A stretch of DNA of 64,000 bases, taken from the NCBI RefSeq assembly GCF_009765705.1, contig NZ_LMUX01000021.1, positions 663,518-727,517 on the forward strand, in the 5' to 3' direction. The notes under the pieces are model-generated. The model was not told the origin of the DNA and did no database searches. It was given only the letters and a program-made list of their open reading frames with translations. The number at the start of each line of letters is the position of its first letter. The first letter of the stretch is position 1. A program made the position numbers and the translations under genes. Below are positions 63,647 through 64,000 of this stretch, piece after piece. The DNA comes from Burkholderia sp. L27(2015). Lineage in GTDB: Bacteria; Pseudomonadota; Gammaproteobacteria; Burkholderiales; Burkholderiaceae.

Positions 63647-64000
63647 ATGCGAGCAATCATTCTTGCCGCGGGCATGGGCTTACGCCTGCAACAAACCCAG
63701 AGCGCGCAATTTCCGAAATGCCTATTGCGCTTTGACGATATGACCCTGCTCGAACGGCATCTGCAAATGCTGGAAACGGCGGGCGTCGATGAGGTGGTCC
63801 TCGCACTGGGGTTTCAGCCCGAACAAGTCGAGGCCGAATTGGCGCGCACCGGACGCTCCTATCCAGAAATCGTGCTCAATTCACGGTACGACCTGGGCAG
63901 CGTGCTGACCGTGCATACGGTCGCCGAAGCGCTCACGCGCGGTGGCGACGTGTTGTTGATGGACGCGGACGTGCTCTACGACGAGCGCATTCTGAGCGCG
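63647..64000 (+). CDS. Nucleotidyltransferase (CTP/NTP type), cut by window end
   Basis: First 118 residues only. MRAIILAAGMGLRL is the sugar/alcohol-phosphate nucleotidyltransferase opening, with a downstream Lys (FPKCLL) and LLMDADVLYD metal site. GAGGGG precedes the ATG. It may activate an alcohol phosphate with CTP to supply the CDP-alcohol phosphatidyltransferase. The C-terminus, which would separate subfamilies, is outside the window. Confidence 0.85.
   Translation, partial: MRAIILAAGMGLRLQQTQSAQFPKCLLRFDDMTLLERHLQMLETAGVDEVVLALGFQPEQVEAELARTGRSYPEIVLNSRYDLGSVLTVHTVAEALTRGGDVLLMDADVLYDERILSA

Noticed and set aside
1-64000. tRNA, rRNA, insertion sequences, prophage or integrase genes
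   Set aside because: No cloverleaf-like segment, transposase, integrase or terminal inverted repeat pair was recognised anywhere in the window.

Overview
The window looks like chromosomal DNA of a Burkholderiaceae-type betaproteobacterium. The basis is the high GC content by eye, the many liv-type amino-acid ABC systems, small families I associate with this group (DUF3717-, DUF3185- and DUF4148-like proteins), and a cyclic-nucleotide-binding/thioredoxin-reductase fusion. No rRNA, tRNA, insertion sequence, phage or CRISPR array was recognised. The genus cannot be fixed from the sequence alone.

Layout. 1-10447: two complete or near-complete branched-chain/amide-type ABC transporter clusters, all on the minus strand. 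Cluster A (1-4820) is livJ, livH, a livM-livG fusion and a truncated livF. Cluster B (5397-10447) is livG, livF, livJ, livH, livM and ends in a strong terminator. 10745-20799: a GMC flavoprotein oxidoreductase divergent from a LysR regulator, a CYTH protein, an Lrp/AsnC regulator divergent from pterin carbinolamine dehydratase, a DUF3717 protein, a TctD/TctE-like two-component pair, a SET-domain methyltransferase, and an Old Yellow Enzyme with a MarR regulator. 20800-28134: YbdK ligase, a cation/proton antiporter, mnmC with a visibly damaged methyltransferase half, HU, and a lytic transglycosylase. Two intergenic regions here carry DnaA boxes beside AT-rich DNA. 28365-38271: a small membrane peptide, an orphan OprM-type outer-membrane factor, gshA, ada, a candidate anti-Shine-Dalgarno small RNA, a MipA-like porin, YaeQ, a PhyH-type dioxygenase and an AraC regulator. 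38395-39467: AzlCD exporter. 39487-45640: a molybdenum hydroxylase module (IorA, IorB, XdhC, triheme cytochrome c, MocA-like cytidylyltransferase). 45696-50668: an acyltransferase, an EAL protein, a methyltransferase and a glutamine amidotransferase. 50903-56039: a DUF4148-like protein, a decayed metallo-hydrolase, a DedA-rhodanese fusion, the cNMP/TrxR fusion and an FMN hydroxy-acid dehydrogenase. 56052-60523: a biotin-dependent acyl-CoA carboxylase with a TetR regulator and two palindromic operators. 61089-64000: a translationally coupled set (CDP-alcohol phosphatidyltransferase, 2OG-Fe(II) oxygenase, flippase-like protein, nucleotidyltransferase) that looks like an unusual lipid head-group pathway cut by the window edge.

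The most unusual pattern is a scatter of short, degenerate tandem arrays with unit lengths of 11-14 bp and unrelated sequences. They sit across or just after stop codons of many genes on both strands. One such array lies inside mnmC exactly where the catalytic loop of the methyltransferase domain should be. The other strong leads are the small RNA at about 33446-33506, the DnaA-box clusters, and the lipid head-group operon at the right edge.
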